NCBI GenBank assembly: GCA_021234535.1
Contig: CM037830.1
Location: forward strand, 7,877,252-7,941,251
From: Stichopus chloronotus
Taxonomy: Eukaryota > Echinodermata > Holothuroidea > Aspidochirotida > Stichopodidae
Direction: 5' to 3'
Length of the DNA: 64,000 nt
Notes under the pieces: generated by a model
Seen by the model: only the letters and a program-made list of their open reading frames with translations
What the model was told of the DNA's origin: nothing
Database searches by the model: none
Part shown: positions 12,601 through 27,600 of the stretch, piece after piece
Numbering within the stretch: position 1 is the first letter of the stretch
How the letters are laid out: each line of letters opens with the position of its first letter
Made by a program: the position numbers and the translations under genes

Positions 12601-15600
12601 TAGCAACCAGAGCAGCAACGCTGCTGCATCTCCATACTTTTGGTTATTTAATGCTCTTTTGTAAGAATGCCATGTACACATTACAAACATTCAATAGTGA
12701 CTGAAGGGATCGACAACCACAATAGCAGAGCAATTGAATCTGGTCGATGTATCTGGTGTTGACAAAATATTAAGACTTCTGCCACTTGGTTCATTTGCAT
12801 GCCATCCATTGGTAATAATGTAACAAAGTAAACGCATTGAATTCTGTCAATAAAACAGATGTTTCGAGTTTTAGCTCACCTTCTCTGAACATATGAGTGG
12901 CTAAACACCTGGAATCAAAGGATTGTTCTGAGTGAGCTAATAGATTAGTTGACTTAAATGATGTTGCTAGGCGAATGCTATTCAACAGGAAACTCCAAAT
13001 AAAATTCATAAATACCTTTGAGCTAACTGAACAGCTTATCGTCGCTCAATTTGGTGATCTTCGCTAAATTTAGTGGGTCTTACAGTATTGGCATTGACTA
13101 AATGCACACCTGGGATCTGACATTTTTCTTTTGTACTTCTTTCATGTCATTCTTGTAATCATTCCTATTTTGAAGTTGAGAATACACACAATTGAGCTGA
13201 AAACCTCAATACTACTCTGTCCTTTACTATGTCCTACTTCAATAACAGCAAATCAAAGGAGGAGCTTAAACAACTACTGGGCAGAACACACCAATCCAGA
13301 CAAAGGATCAAAACATCTATAATGTATGTATGTACCATTTGCAAAACTATGGGAAAAGATCTACCTTTTCCAGGTTTCAGGCCCTTTTTTGCTCAATAAT
13401 TTGCAAAAAAGGACTTATTGTTTGTATTTTTTTCACATTTTAGCTAGTAACATCTTTTGCTCACATGCATAGAAACATGATGGAGAAGTTTGGTACACAT
13501 TGACAATGGATCGAAACCCTTTTCATTCAATTGGGACACATTTGTGAGTGAAACACACGCACACTTGCATTCATGACCACACAAAACAACATGGTTTGAT
13601 ATATTACTTTAGAGGAAATTATTAAAATGCCTTTCTTTTTTCAGTCACTCAGATATCAATGTATGATTAACTTTTTGTTATTTAAGACACAAAAAACCAA
13701 CAATTGTTGTTACCTCTTTGGTCTGCGTCCATCACTTCCAGCCCATTCTCCGACAACCATACCAGCAACTTCTAGTTGTCCACCAGGCCCTTGAACTGGT
13801 TTCTTCACTGTAAAATAACAACCAGAGATAAAGTGGCATTAGTAATCAATGATTCCTTGCCAATGACAAGAGGCAAAACTTTGCAGTCCATGAGAAGTTT
13901 GTTCAGTTTTTCACTGTTGTATGCAAGGAGTTATCAAAGTATGTCTTGAGAGACTTGGTTGAACGTGGCACTAAACACAGGTGTGAAAGTCACACACTTT
14001 GAAACTGGTCATCAAAATCCATAGCTCATGCACTGGATGAATTTCAAATATGCTATTCTTTTGTTACCTAGTTTTTTTTCTTTGAAAGTTTCATTGTTTC
14101 AATTTTATGTGGCAAAACTCAACATCTTTAGAAGTACTTCTAAGCAACTGCTGTCTAAACAGCCAAATATTTTGAACACATCTTTCTTGCAGAAGACAGA
14201 ATTTAAGATGATTTAAATTCTGATTTTCCTTATTGTTTTTATTCATTTCTATGACAACTTTTATTCAAAATGTTTTCTGTGAACTGGTAATCAATGTTTC
14301 AACCACCAGGTTTTCTCCTACTTATAATCTCACCAGGGTGGATGTATATGGCTCATTTGACAAAGGACACCGCCCAGAAGTACATCCTTTCATATGCAGG
14401 GAATGTTCGATGACAAGTCACAATATATCACATCACAAAATTACCCATTTGTCACAGACAAACCAAAATTGTCAGTGCTTTTCGCTTCTCAATGTCACAG
14501 TAAATGTACTTTTGTCACATTTATGGGGTAAATCCATCACTGAAAACAATACCATAATTAACAAAGAAAACATTCTCATGCACAGTTGACAGTATGGCCT
14601 AAAGCCAAGGGTAGAGGCCACTTTTAGTGCTAAATATACCCCCTGAAATTAATTCAGCTAGTGGTGCTGTCAAGCCAATGGAGGTGACCAGAGCAAGACT
14701 AAATCCTTTATGTGTGTTCTGTCACAGTATTTACTTTACTATTTATTTTTTTGTCGTAATGTGTCACAGAATTCTGAAAATGTCAAAGAATTTCAGGTGA
14801 GCTAATTCTGTTACATTTTGTCAATTCTCTGAATGTGGCAACAACTAAAGGAAGAACATCTCTCACCGTAAAGATTTCTGTCTCTCACCCCCGAGGAAGG
14901 TGGAGGCGGCATGGGTGCTCCAGCAGGGATTGCATTGTAATAGAAGTCAGCTCCAGGTGGGTAGACTGGTGGACCCATCATGTGACCGAAGCTGGGGTTA
15001 GCAAATTTAAAGTTACCCCCCTCTGTTATACACTGTAACATCCGTTCTGCTTTTCCCGTCAAATCAGCCTGCAAACGAAAATTTAAAGGAGCATGATCTT
15101 TGCAAAACTATGTTTAAATATATTTGAATAACGAAGGAACAATTTGCTGTAAGGCAATGGTAATAGCTCAATTCTCCAGTAATCACTACCTTCATTACCT
15201 TACACCATAAAGGCTGGGCTAAAAAAAATCTCAACGGAGATATCCTCACCAACCCAATCATAATGAGACTTTTGCAGCATTCCACTTCTTCTTCTTTTTT
15301 ATTATTAACCCAGTAGCACTAATGGGGCAGTCACACATACTACTATAGCTGTATTAAAAGAAATTGTCATCACCTAATGACATCCTACACGACACCCTAC
15401 ACGACACCCTAGACGACACTTTAATTGGTAATGAAATGATCATGGTTCATCATTGTCTACTGCAGAGTGGGCAACTGGTAAAAATGTACAATGCTGATGG
15501 AACATATTAAATTACAAACAAGAATGACACATCCCCCCCTCCGAATAAACCCCAAACCAGTTTTACATAACCGCACAAAATCAAAATATTGTGCAGAAAA

Positions 15601-18600
15601 TAACCACAAAGCGTAAAATCACTGTCCATGCTGAAGGTAAAAGGAAAAGATCACACATCATGACACCAAGAAAACCTCTTGACATTACATTCCTAACGTA
15701 CCTCTCAACAGCTGTCGGATTTAAAATGTGATGAAAAGAAGTTTGAATTTAATTCATGACATGGCTGAAAATAATCCTATGATGACCTTTTGACTTCACC
15801 CCTGTTGTCCCCCTATTAGATGATCATCGTGACCGCGATTTGTAGTAATTCACACTGATCCAAAATCACATGGGTCCAATAAAGATTTGCAGCAGGACTG
15901 TGGGTTGGACCATCTGACATATCAATACCATCATGGTTGCCTTTAGATCATAGAGAGGACAGGACAGTCTGTATATATATCTACCTTATTATCACAGAGC
16001 TCCCTCAGTCTACTACCCATCAATGCCTTCTGTAGTTTGTGCTGGAAGAGCTTGCCATCAAAGAACAGCCACGGACAGCAGAGCTCCCAGGGGATCGGGG
16101 ATCCGGTGGCATCGTTTACCAGCAATGCCATTTCTACACCCCTCATGAAGAGTGCAGCGAGTTGAACTCCACGAGTCGTAATACTGGCAACCTGAAGATT
16201 GAAAAACAGGCAGTGAAGTAGTTCAGTGTGCAGTCCTCGTGTCAGAGAGGTCTAGACTTACTGATGGACAACCAGATTTTGTAACAAGTCAGTCCTTTCA
16301 CAATGCTTACATCTAATGTTTACATTATATTTATTTAAAACAATGGAAAAAACATTATTAGAGTTGCATTGCCAACAGCACAATACCATGTGTCCGTGGT
16401 ATGACAACCAAGAAAACAGTTTAAATAATTAAATGGACTAAATAATTGTAGTAGATACCATGAAATTTTAAACAACCAACCACATTTTGCAGGTACACCT
16501 TTGAAATCTACAAGAAAAAAAGCACAGCACTGTGCAGAACACAGTCACAATTGAAACTGTCAATCCAACATATCCTGAGATATCATGCCGAATAAACATT
16601 TGAAATGTTTGTCGTTAAGTGACCTTAGGTTACTTTTGACCTCTCAAAACAGGACATTAAAGAAAAGGAAGAACAAGACAGTATGTCAGAGTTACCCTCC
16701 CTGAGATGCTTAAGATAACAAACACTCACATGTAAGTTACACATACATATGGGACTGCAAGAGACAGGCAGAGATTGTTACCCCAACCAGTGATAGTCTT
16801 GTCATCGCTGGTAAGTTTAATCAGTGCATGATGATCTCGACAAATGTTGCATCCACTCTTGCAATAAGCTCAACTTACCTGCAACTCGTGGAGGGCTCTT
16901 GTGTCATTGAGAATGGGAGACACACTCTGTGCTAGGAAAGCTTCTAGTTCATGTCTGAATAAAACTGGAGGACGCAATTGGTACATGTATCTGTAGAGAG
17001 AAAATTACTTGGTATGGGAACCACATCGAGCTACCATGATGCCACCGCACATTGACGTGTTACATGAATGTCAACCTCCAAAATATGGGAAGCGGCCACA
17101 TCCTGTCTAGCAATATCAAGCTAAGAAACTAGTTTTGTGTTTTTCATAGAAAATAAGATTGGAATAGTTCACTCTGAATTGAAAATCAAAAGGCTATTTA
17201 TTTTCAATGGAATGTTTTCTATTCTGTTGTTAACTTAAGACACATAATCCTGATAAAAAGTGTTCAAAACTTAAATGCTTAAAATCCACTGCATTTTCAT
17301 TGAACACTTAACTTTGATTGACAGACAATACTCTTGACCTTACATCATGAAAGTTGGGTTATTATATACACTGAAGAGCAGTGAAGGTACATGATACATG
17401 AGGGTAGTTAATCCCCCATCATCAGGCTCGGCTGTTAAATATGAAGAGCCCTCCCTAAGTTAGAAAAGAGTGATTTGAATTTGATCTACATACCTCAGAA
17501 TGCAACACATAACCAGAGCATGTCTGGGTACGTACGATGGCTTCAACATGGAGGGTGAATCGCTCCCTAAACAGGAAAGGAAGGCTCGCAGTCGGGTGGT
17601 CTTATCCTCTGACTCTCTTCCCAGCCAGAGTCTCTGGATAGGAGGTACCATCCACTCCAAAGGTTCAGCCTCCACCAGATCGGGCTTTTGAGGAGCCCCA
17701 TTCTGTCTCAACCACCACTCTTTTATTACAATTTGATTCTCCAGATCTAAAATTAAGTAAAGACCAGAGCGACAATAATGCAGCACTTGGTACTATAAAT
17801 GTCAACCTTTGACAATCAATGAAGTCTTCATGAGGAATCTCCAGAGAGGTGGCGGGGAAAAAACTAGCTCCTCCCCCTATGTGACATAAAGGTAAGGATA
17901 ACCTTTCCACTAATCTGCTACTTTGTTGAGGACATAGAACTCTCGTCCTAAATGTTTTACCCATATGTGCCTCAACATGAAACACTGGTATCATCAATGG
18001 CAACTGACTGTCGAGTCTTCCACTAACGTTCCACAACTTCTCCAGACATCGTATCTACACTTTTCACTTTGATTAGCTACAGGATACTTTCACTACAGTT
18101 GAAGTTCAAGAAGCATACACTCCTGAAGATACCACACTTATAAAACCAAGGCATCACACACATATAGACATACATGCAGATATCCACACCACATACATTC
18201 GTTCTGGACTTCCGTAGACAAACTACGAAACAGTTTGTGCACCCTTAATGTAAGTACGTTCGAAAAAGACTCACTGGTGTTGTCACCTTGGTTATTTGTC
18301 TTTGGTTTAGGAGGAGGAAGATGCTGATAGCTGAAAAGGATTCCATAAACCTTCTTCCTGATAGGACGGAATAGGAAGGTTGATGGAGGGAACTCCCCCG
18401 ACATCTCATCATCTAGTCCAGCATTTAGTTTGATTTCACCCTTCATGAATCGGAGAAAACATTGAAACCAGATATGCATATGTATCAATTATTCTAAAGA
18501 CAAAGTGCAGTAGTTTTCTTTTTTCAACAGACTATTTCAGCAAAAATCAAACTTAATCAAATGATCAGTCCAACATAACTCTTACTGTGATAGTAATGTG

Positions 18601-21600
18601 TATGCAGTTTCTTCCCTAAGGCATTAAATTACACTTGTTCCTCACTGATAGCAAATACTAAAGAACCAGAGACCAGTGGTATACTAGCTCCAATCAGTCA
18701 AAAATGACCTACTGGGTTAATTATTCTGGGAACACATATAGACTCTAGACAGTGGTGTATTCATGTACCCTAGGTCATCGTCACAGTCAATCAAAGATTA
18801 TGTAGTCATAGTGATACTTGGCCCATTTTGGGTTCAGTAAGTCTTGGCAGTTGGCCAACTCTCTAAAGCAGTAGTCACAATAACATGACAACCATTTTGC
18901 AGATTTCCATGTTTTGACCCCCTTATCTTATTCCTCAAATGTTAAAAAATCCATATTCTCATTATAGAAGCATGACTACCCAAGAAACATGACTGATTTC
19001 AAAGAAAATGTGTGTGCACAGTGCCACATTTATCCTAAAAGCAATTTGCATATTTAGTAGCAGAGAAAATGACCTCTGAACTAAATTTTCAGTGGAGTAC
19101 ACAGTTTCTGTTACTCAATATAGTTGAAATGTAAAAGAAATAATGTCATGTTTTTGTAAAATGGCTTAACATGAATGTTGGGTATTTTGGAGCCCCAGTT
19201 CCTCAAACACTTCACTGCCCCCCCCCTTCACCTGGTAATCATTTTAAACTAATTTCTCGTATCCGCTAAATGGGTTGTACATAAGGCATCCATTTAATCC
19301 CACAAGTACAGTAGATGTTCAGGGCCAGTGAAAACAGCAAACCCATCCTCCTCTCTTACATCTTTCTCATCGTTAGAGTACCTATCCTCTTGTCTCTCCC
19401 ACAATCAAGGAGAAGTTTCTTTCTTACCTGTGTTAAAATCTGATAAATGTACTGCATCATCAGTCCACTCTCATGTCTGTGCAGGGCTGTTCGGATCACC
19501 TCTCGGGGTACAAATGGCAGTGGAGGTGCCTTCACCACAAGACAAGGGGGAGTTGGTTGTTCCATTAGAGGGGGGATAGACTGGCGGTTGGTTGCTGCTT
19601 GGTCTGAGTTAGATGTAGATTGCTTCCGGAGTAAATGAGAATTATATCACAGAGTTAAAATTTAGCCAGAATTGCAAATTATTATTACTTTTATGCATGG
19701 TGGGAACTACCACCATATAAAATGATGCCACAAATATTAGATAAAATAACACTGTTTTGTGAAATTTACTTCAGTATCCATATTCTTTGCTGAAATGTCT
19801 AGGATTTGATTTTCTTTTTCAATTACATTTGCAATTTTTTTTTTAAGATTCCAGGGATTCATTAGGGGCACAATTCAAAACCTGCAAGCCGGGACCAACA
19901 CAGTTGCCGATATGATTACACACTGTTTAGAAACAGGTAATCGTAGTGATTCTTCAGTGTATCTTTCATGCCATAGGGGAATAAAACAAGAGTAAAATTC
20001 CTTTTCTAGATTGGTACAGCTTGTATTTCTCATTAAATCCATTTTTTCTAGAGCACATCTGGGAATAACACTGATTTTATACTTGATATGTCACAATGTC
20101 CCAAAGTGAAGGAAGTACTTGCTTACATTTCAAATGATAAATGAGAATATTTCCAAGCCATTGTGCCATAATTCCAACTATTTTCTATAAAATGCAACTA
20201 CATTGCAAACATTTTTGTTTCTCAAAGTTCCCAACAAAGTTTTAGAGGTGGTAACTGTATTTCAGTTTGGCATACTGGCTGTCCCTGCACATGCGCAGAA
20301 GGTAGGTTATCCATACTTGCACACACACGTCCTCGGTTACAATTGTCGTGCAATGAAAGCCTAGCCATCAAAACTAGAAAGATGCAGAGCGCACTAACGT
20401 CAGTGAAAAACGCCTACTGGCACAACTTGTTCCTTGGGGACCCCCCTCCCTGCTGACCCCACATGGCAGTGGTTCACTGAGGGTATATGTGAAAGTACAA
20501 TGTACTTACTTCTGTTTGATTATTTGATTGGCCTTCAGTGTCATTTCTATTAAAGAAAAGAAGTCAACGAAAACCATTTGTAATGACCATGATGACCACA
20601 AAAAATGAAGGAGACAATAGCAACACTTTAATACTCATCATATTGTCAGAAACAGTTCAATGAAATCACCTGCAATACTAGCTAAAGTAAATATCACCAA
20701 TGCACTTGCAAAAGAGACTACTAATTAAATACTACTAAAGATCAAAATGCAGAATAGCAAAAGGTACCAAATTTACTAAATTTGAAAAGTAGATGTGAAA
20801 TTGTTGGACTGGTAGCTGCAAGAATACTGACAGATATCTTTTTTCTACTCAACAATTTTCACAACAACAATTAAGAATCCTGCTTACAAAATTCACACTT
20901 TGGTCTTGAAAGACCTTTGACCTATGCCAAAGACATCTTGCACACAATGCGGTGAGCCTGCAGGAGCCCTTATGAAATTTTCCTGCTAAAAACATTAGTT
21001 CACAAGCTAGGGACCACAACAAATACACCATCACCAATACAAAGATCACTGCTGAATGCTAATTTTTGGAATTCATGAATTTCTTTCTATATGCTACTGT
21101 GGTTGAAACTATCCTCAAGAACAATGGGTGCAAACCCTCTGTTATTCACAGTAACCATAATAACAATCTCTGATTGGCTGTAATCTCCAGCGTGCCAATA
21201 TTTGCTTCATTCACATGAATTTGGTTGGGCAAATAGCCACAGTCTTTCACTATACCTATCAGTCTGCTTGTCTTCTAAGGATAGCTCAGTCATTGCTTTA
21301 TCTAAAGATTCATCAGCTCTCTGCGAAAGAAACACGAGAAAGTCAAAATAAGTTACGTAATTCTCTGCCAAGTACGAAAAATTGAGGAAGAATTTGTAAC
21401 TTTCCACACAACTGCCCCACAAATGTCAAGTAAAAGGCATTAGTCTTGCAGCATTGACTGGTGTGTGCGCCCAAATACACGAATGGCTCGATGAAAATCA
21501 TCCACACATCCGGTGGTCTCGTACAGATTCTGCTACTTATCTTTTCCAACAAATAAACCAAACCTATGCCTTCATGAAAGTGAAATGGTACCTGCTACTT

Positions 21601-24600
21601 TAACAATACCTACAGTGCCTGTTCAAAGACATTTGGATCAGTAATTACTCTCTTGATATGTAAAATAGTCTGAACATCTGCTTATCAAGGGCTGTACATT
21701 CAGAATAAATTTTAAGGTTTAAGCAACTTTAAGATCTTACTAACTACAATCTTGGCCAAATTGTTGAGACACTTTGCCCTACTTTGCAAATATAAGGTGA
21801 ATTTTAGGATTTTAAGAATTTTAGGTGAGAGGATAACATGAACCCCGCTCCCCTTTCCGATGTTGCGCTATAGGAGGAATGTTCTCTTTGAACAGTAATC
21901 CGGTAGCCAACACTGAATGGGGGGGGGGGGGAGTGGGGTGTCCCAAGGTATTTTGTCCAAGATTGTAGCTTCCCAAGTTATAAAGGTTCAGCCAAAATTT
22001 CCCCTAGAGATATATTTACAATGCATTCAGATTTGATGTCAGATGACCTTTGACCTTCATTATTACACAACAGAACCACTTGCAAACAACTCACTACCGA
22101 CATACCAACTCTTCAGACTAATCTTTACTTTTTGAGATATGTTTACAAAACAAAGATCGTCTACCTTAAAGGTGTTGATTACAACTTGACTGAGGACTAG
22201 GAACATTTTCAAATCAAGGCTTACAGCAACATTCAACTTCTAAGAACTTGCAATCAACATACTTTTCAGGCTTTGACTGTTGTCAGCAGCAAGGTTCAAT
22301 TGCTCATTAAGGGCTACCAGGCTACCAACATATCAGTTGGCGGTGCAACTTTCATGGCTTCTCTGTGGTTGAAGGCTTTATGACCATTAAGTTTACTCAA
22401 CCTCCAACTTAAATTTACTCATGAAAAACAAAGTCCTACTTACACAACAAAAGACCTATACATACCAAGTTTCTAGATTTTAAGTGAGCAGTTATAAGCA
22501 GCAGCACAAATCAGCAACAAGTTAGTGGTCACAATGAATTTATTTTCATGCCACATAGGCCATTTAGAATTATATTCCTTTCTTCATTTGTGACAGTTAC
22601 TCTTCATAAATTCTTGTCAGCAATCACTTGAAAATGAGAAATTCTCTTTTTCTTGAAAATTTGTCTTAAAAAATTCATCAACAAACACAATGTGTAATTC
22701 ACAGTAAATGATTCAAATGTGCCATTCAAACCAAAATTTTGGTAACTTACATCTCCATCAGGTCCAATGACATTCTGAGATCCATTTGTACTTTGTTTCT
22801 ATAAGGTAAAAAGATCCGGAGTGTTTCATGCGCTTAACTACAGCCTGAATTAAATATTTACAGTTGATTATCAATCTAATTATCATCAATAACTGAGTAT
22901 CTAAACTAAATCTGACTGGCTGTTACAAAAGCTTTCAACTTTCAGAGAGGCAAGTAAAATGCGAAATAAGTTTGTTGTATTTCATACTTCTTCTCTTTCA
23001 ATAAAAATATTTATCATATTCCTTGCTTTGTACCTATGAAGAGAATGTAATCAAACAGCATAACATGCTTTCAGCTATCATCGTGCAATTGCACCTGGTA
23101 ACACATTTTGATTTTCCGAAGTTTACAGCATGCGGCAAGGTTTGGCTGTGGTTCATAAGTACCAGTCGTCATGCAAAATCGTCCAAACATGTTTGAATGA
23201 GACAAACCTGACAGTTGCAGAGTAATCCCAATGAGATACTATAATTTCAACAAATACACATCGCTGTAAACCTACCCATACGCATCGACCTACTAACGAA
23301 GCGAAACATCTTACAGCGGCTTACCAACTCATTAAGACCAACAGACATGGCCAACAGTATTTGTCAATATGCATTTGCTGACAAGGGGAAAGAAGGTTAC
23401 TAGAGATGGATCTTGACTTGACTCTTGCAATCTGACTTGTTTACTGGATCTTAAACAGAGATTCTTCACAGTTTTTAAAACTTAAGAAATCCCTTTACAA
23501 CAGCTGAACTAAAGTTTAAATCCTCCTGGTGTGGGTGTGGAGATAATACAAATACAAATAAGACATAGAGTTTCTCTTCACATTTTGATACGAGCCTGGT
23601 CTTACGTACGTTTCTGGTATTCCCTTAGCAACCATCTGAACACAAGCGAGAGAAAGCATTTACATTCATACTTGCACTAATTTTTGTGAGTCTGACAGAC
23701 AGTAACACATACCTGTTTTTGATTCTTTGGTCCCCTATTTGTGTTTCTTCTATTTGTGTTGAAGTTGTACCGTGGACCTGACAAAAAGAATCAAGAAAAT
23801 GTTAAGAGGTGTCCTTAGCAAAAGATATGAAAGTTTTGTGATTTTACATTTCAAAGTATTTCATCTATTTGTAATGACCCCATAGTATGACAAATTCAAA
23901 CACAGAACTATCTAAGGAGCTTGTTACACCACAGGTAACTCAACCTCTCCCAGTCAACGACGTCTCAGATTGTCTGTGTGTTGCTTGTCATCTGCTCCAC
24001 ACATAGAACGTTTACCACATCCCATCGAAGGCAAGTCCTGGTGAGTCAGTGTTGAATATATAGACACAAAGACCATCGGTTGTGCTATGTTAATGGATGA
24101 CCACACTCTGTGTAAAAAGGCCAATTCAGTGGACAGGAAATAAGAGTTGGCACTTACACTGTCAGGAAACATGGTTGATTGCCGTGATTACAAATTAAAT
24201 ATGTCTGAAGACCGTTTAAGTTGCACTGTGGATGCACAGCCTTACATAAGACCGTCAAAGCAAAACCATTATATAAGTGAGAACTTTACTACGACAGCAC
24301 TAAATGTACGCTCACCTTTTCCTCTTTGTCTTGACCAAGCATCCTTCGTACAAGAGTAGTAATATTCAACAGATGCCTTAAACCTCTGAACTTTGTTCTC
24401 AAAACGGCTGGATGATGACTTGAAGACGTCGCTACCAATGGCATCCAGGTCGTATATGTTCGGGATAGCACGCACGTATGTAACTAGGGACTTGAAGATG
24501 ACGTCCATTGGTGGAAGAGTTCCGTGTGGAGACCGTTCCTGTTACGAAGAAAATGTCAACTGGTGCTGTGGTGTGTGTGCTACATGTATGCTTTATGCAA

Positions 24601-27600
24601 AGACAATGATCCCTTGCATTAGAAGTAAGACCACTGATGTGTCATAGCACATACTATACATGGCAGTTAAACAGGAGAAGTAATAAGAATACATGGTGCT
24701 TTCACAAAAAGGCTTACAATGACCACTGAGTGACCTTTGACCTTTAGTTTTATATACTCCTACAGCTTCACATACTTAGTGATCAATGTGACCAATTTCA
24801 TTGCTATCCTTTAGTGACTGTTCTAAAGAATCTGAAGAGTGACTATTCCATAAAATCATGACATGGTATTTTTTTTCTGGTAAGACTGGTCAGCATACAT
24901 ACAGGGGGCCATCAGTAGAACCTGCATAATACAGTGGGCCCTCAACAGGACTTGTATACATATAGTGGGCCCTCGTTGGAGTTTGCACAAAATGGCTGCA
25001 AGCGCTTCCTGAAGCCACTGAATGCCCCATTATTAACTTAATGACAATTGCGACCAAATAATCATGATGATAACCAATAAAAGTTTTTGAATTTTTGAAG
25101 AACCACTTTTTTTCCAAAATTTTGTTGACAGCAAGAGAGAGATACAGTAGACATACTTGGTCAATGACATCAGCTTAAATGACACTGAGAAATTGCATCT
25201 AAAAGAAGTTCCATTGAAATGTTTTGCATGTATGGGACAGTATTTGATTTTCAGCTTAGAACCTGAGTAACCTGTTGATACAGAGTAAGCTCACGTAGCA
25301 CTCCATGGATGACCACATGGCACAAAGTACTCCACAACCAATATGGCATGAGCTGTCACGTTTCTTGGAGGAGCAGTGACTGTTCAAAATTCTTATAACA
25401 ATCAATACACCGGGATGATCAATCACGATCAATACTTCTTCATGCACCCGAACCGTCGACTGCATGCAGGGAATGAATCCTTTGCTTCTTGAACGATAAA
25501 ATGACCAACTGTTTTCAGTGACACTATGACCAAAATTTAGTGATCAGCCATTTCTCTAAAGAACCATAGGAGTTTTATGACCCCTCACAGCTCCCATACT
25601 GTATGACTTGCAACCACTACCATACAACCGAATACTTCAAGGGCCGATCCAACAATCGGCCCTGACCACTGCTGGTCATATTATTCATGTAACATATTTT
25701 TATGTACAGGTAAGCTGTTTCAACAGCAGCACAGAGCTTTTTCACGAACCTTGATGTCACTAAGTGGATGATCGGTGTGTAGGAGCGACCAATGGAACTG
25801 TGATAAGTCATCGTCAGAGAGAATGTGGTTACCTGGACGAAAATGAAAATCATTGAAGTAAAATAAGAAATACAAAACACTGAATGATTTTTGAGCAATG
25901 CTAACAGACCTGTAATCATAACATGTAGCATTTGAAGGAAACAAGACCCCTATGGACTCTGTGATTTGTTTGTTACCTGAAGGTTATTTTAACTATTTTC
26001 AGCTTCAACAAAAGGTTTTAAACATCCAAACATCACCAAATGCAATTTCTGGTACTCTTAAGTCTTTACAGAGAGTATTTGCAGTGCAAAGTCTGTACTA
26101 TTGTGTACTTCAAACCATGATAAATTTGCAGTTTCATAGGGAAGCAAACAAGCCTTCTTCAAAACAGTTTGGCATGCATTCATTACATTCCCAATAAATA
26201 GTGACCAGTCCCTGATGACTTGGAAAACAAATCGCACAGGCCTTGAATATTAGATTTTCCAGGTGTGCTACGAATCACACTTCTCAGAAAATTGAGAAGT
26301 GGACCTTTGACCTCTACCAAAAACGATAAGGCACAACTTCTCAATATGGCAGGCCTACATACCAAATTTTGACTTTCATCCGACTTTCCCCTGTTGAGTT
26401 AAACCTTACCAAGTGTCAGGAAACAACAGAGTTTTGCCCCCAGTGCCCCTTATCTTGGACTTCCATAAAAAACAAAAGGGCACACCTTCTTAACATGGCA
26501 AACAGGGATGTAGCCACGGTGGGCGATGCTGGGTGGCGACACCTAGCCTCTACATATTTCCGCCCAGCACTCCAGGCAAACACACGTCTCCCCGCCCACC
26601 ACAAATCTGCCAATCGAGACCTAAAACTAACCCTAAATTTACTAGGTAAAATGAAAATTTAATGGCTGAAAAATGAGGTAGATGCCATGGATGGGTCAAG
26701 GTGCTTTCCCCCGATCAGATTTTTACCCAGCACTCAAATTTGGGTAGCTACAGTACACCCCAGATGGCAAACATACATACCAAGTTTGACTTTCATCCGA
26801 CTTTCCCCTATGGAGTTAGAGCATACCTACAGAAAGCAAGTGTCACAGACACACACAAACACACCAACCTGACTGCATAGGTTCTTTTGCTTCCACAAGG
26901 AACCAAAAACAGAAGTTTTCTTTACAAAGTTCTTCAATGTTTACTTTCTGCTTCTTAATGATAAAAACCATTTCAAGGATTTTTAAGACATGGCAAATGG
27001 TTGTATGTAGACAACTCACATAGTTGACTTTTCCATAATTCAATTTTCCTCTAAAAAATGAGGTCATTTAATGCACTTACTACATTTAATGCTGGTTAGG
27101 CTTTGGCACCATGGATACACTGACACTGTGCTTTTTAAAATGCCACTTTATTACCACATTTCATTCCACTGGTTGTCTGATCGACAATTTTACTACAGGG
27201 ACCTAGTAAGATAGTTTAGGAATTTGGTACAGCTGGGAGTAAGAACTTAAAACTCCTTAACATCTTCAGTGGATAAATTTCCTTTCAGAGACAAATTTGA
27301 CTATTGCCATGGGAGTCTATGGTTCATCTTCATACAGTAATACAGCTCATGTTTTAGACAGTATTCGCTAATTACAATCGTCCATACTGTATATGCCATT
27401 CCATTTCAAGGAGAAAATTCTACTCTAGACACCACCTTAGCTTAAGTTTGGTACAAAATTCGAATCAACTTTACGCATCAACATGACATCAGTTTCACAA
27501 GTTTGAACAAGTTTCCTTCTATTAAAACACTTTCCATTCAATGAATTTGGAATAACTACCACAGTACAGTACTTCAATTGTGAAACTTGTTGGGTACGGC

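Larger units (their letters stand above)
10340..13713 (-). other. FAM120-like intron 15 (3.4 kb)
   Basis: Between coding exons 15 and 16 (phase 2). It contains the 5S-like remnant (10905-11040) and the 12-bp minisatellite (11901-11948). The upstream part of the 5S-like segment, 10640-10900, may belong to the same element. No additional exon is needed because exons 15 and 16 join in phase. Confidence 0.8.
13808..25749 (-). other. FAM120-like introns 3-14, mid-sized, little recognisable content
   Basis: Twelve introns of roughly 0.5-1.4 kb between the listed exons. Beyond the 12-bp minisatellite, isolated TGACCTTTGACCT motifs (22044-22056, 24731-24743, and GACCTTTGACCT near 20916) and a 13-base G run at 21919-21931, I see no gene, RNA or mobile element in them. 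Confidence 0.6.

Noticed and set aside
14867..14900. Upstream GGGG|GTGAGA as the donor of FAM120 exon 14
   Set aside because: It leaves phase 0 while exon 15 needs phase 1; the conserved LEVAGMVVGEWAG frame would be lost.
24130..24260. Candidate extra FAM120 exon before a strong GTAAGT donor (24152-24157, minus strand)
   Set aside because: From either available acceptor the phase set by exon 4 runs into TAA before the donor, and exons 4 and 5 already join in phase.
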